NCBI GenBank assembly: GCA_023263235.1
Contig: JALQXE010000142.1
Location: forward strand, 1 to 6,365
Length of the DNA stretch: 6,365 nucleotides
Source of the DNA: Sediminibacterium sp.
Lineage (GTDB): Bacteria; Bacteroidota; Bacteroidia; Chitinophagales; Chitinophagaceae
Direction of reading: 5' to 3'
Below, piece by piece: positions 5,964 through 6,365 of the stretch. Below the pieces are notes generated by a model that was not told where the DNA came from, made no database searches, and worked only from the letters and a program-made list of their open reading frames with translations. The stretch's first letter is position 1. Each line of letters opens with the position of its first letter. Made by a program: the position numbers and the translations under genes.

Positions 5964-6365
5964 TTATGGCAACTTACGGAGTTGAATTACACCCAAAAAA
6001 TGCAATACACGCATGAATTGATAGGTGATATCAAACTCAAACCATTTTTTTGCAAAATTAGCATCTTCTTTTTTATGGTGATGGTTGTTTTGAAAAAGCT
6101 CTCCCATTAAAATAACGCCCCATGGACCCGTGTTTTTACTTTGATCAACACTATCAAAGTTTCGATACCCATATTTGTGCCCGCACCAATTAACAATCGC
6201 TCCTTGCAAGGGACCCATTAAAAAGTGAATAGGCAAAAGCAGGAACCACCAATAATTTGGAGCAAAAAACCAATATAAGGATGTATATAAAACCACAAAA
6301 GACAAGCGGGTAAGCATATGATGTCCAAAACGGTCAAGCTTATCCCAAACAGGAAGATAGTCTTT
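5964..6365 (-). CDS. Membrane fatty acid (acyl-CoA) desaturase, C-terminal part only
   Basis: The reading frame is open from the window edge to TAA at 5964-5966, giving 133 visible residues. The gene begins outside the window, so the Met at 6317 is internal. The visible part has a hydrophobic segment (about 21-34), a second one (38-60), then NWCGHKYGYRNFD (59-71), which matches the N-x3-H-x-YGY region of stearoyl-CoA-type diiron desaturases (N59 and H63 as likely ligands). The last His box is GELFQNNHHHKK (89-99). The end, NFAKKWFEFDITYQFMRVLHFLGVIQLR, is typical of Bacteroidota acyl-CoA desaturases. Known for the family: O2-dependent introduction of a cis double bond (often delta-9) in membrane acyl chains using a diiron centre in an integral membrane protein. 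The first residue of the last box is Gln rather than the His of the HxxHH form. The upstream His boxes lie outside the window. It is the first visible gene of the right-hand block. Confidence 0.92.
   Translation of the reverse strand, partial: KDYLPVWDKLDRFGHHMLTRLSFVVLYTSLYWFFAPNYWWFLLLPIHFLMGPLQGAIVNWCGHKYGYRNFDSVDQSKNTGPWGVILMGELFQNNHHHKKEDANFAKKWFEFDITYQFMRVLHFLGVIQLRKLP

Noticed and set aside
5859..6110. 83-residue plus-strand frame
   Set aside because: It is antisense across the HDAC-like start and desaturase end, with no family resemblance.
1..6365. Insertion sequence, prophage, CRISPR array, tRNA or riboswitch
   Set aside because: No transposase or integrase coding, no regularly spaced repeats, no cloverleaf-like sequence and no known aptamer core were found in the two intergenic gaps.

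Overview
The window looks like chromosomal DNA from a member of the Bacteroidota, probably near Chitinophagaceae or related Sphingobacteriia/Cytophagia. The reasons are AT-rich sequence, lipoproteins with short Bacteroidota-style signal peptides, a FecA-like TonB-dependent receptor, a YHYH-domain lipoprotein next to an SCO1-like lipoprotein, little Shine-Dalgarno signal, and TAnnTTTG promoter -7 elements. The taxonomic placement is inferred from protein style only. Every gene I can support lies on the minus strand, so transcription runs from high to low coordinates.

Right block (6365 down to 4314): the C-terminal part of a membrane fatty acid (acyl-CoA) desaturase, cut by the window edge, then a complete histone-deacetylase-superfamily enzyme, then a complete YqjF/DUF2071 protein. 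The gaps are only 17 and 16 bp, so this looks like one transcription unit whose promoter lies outside the window. No shared pathway is evident.

A 173-bp intergenic region (4141-4313) holds a likely -7 promoter element and several short palindromes. It separates the right block from the left block.

Left block (4140 down to 1): a YHYH-domain lipoprotein, a small MORN/YwqK-like lipoprotein (start and stop codons overlap as TAATG), an SCO1/SenC-like lipoprotein (32-bp overlap with the gene before it), a 121-bp gap, and then a FecA-like TonB-dependent receptor that loses only its last few residues at the window start. The first three genes are almost certainly co-transcribed. The receptor gene has its own 23-bp palindrome abutting a perfect TAGTTTTG -7 element directly in front of its start codon, which suggests separate metal-responsive control.

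Together the left block reads as an envelope metal-handling module: an outer-membrane importer plus three lipoproteins, of which SCO1-like has the copper-binding CxxxC/His set and YHYH has two His-rich motifs. The metal (copper, iron or zinc) cannot be decided from the sequence. There are no RNA genes, CRISPR arrays, insertion sequences or other mobile elements that I can see.
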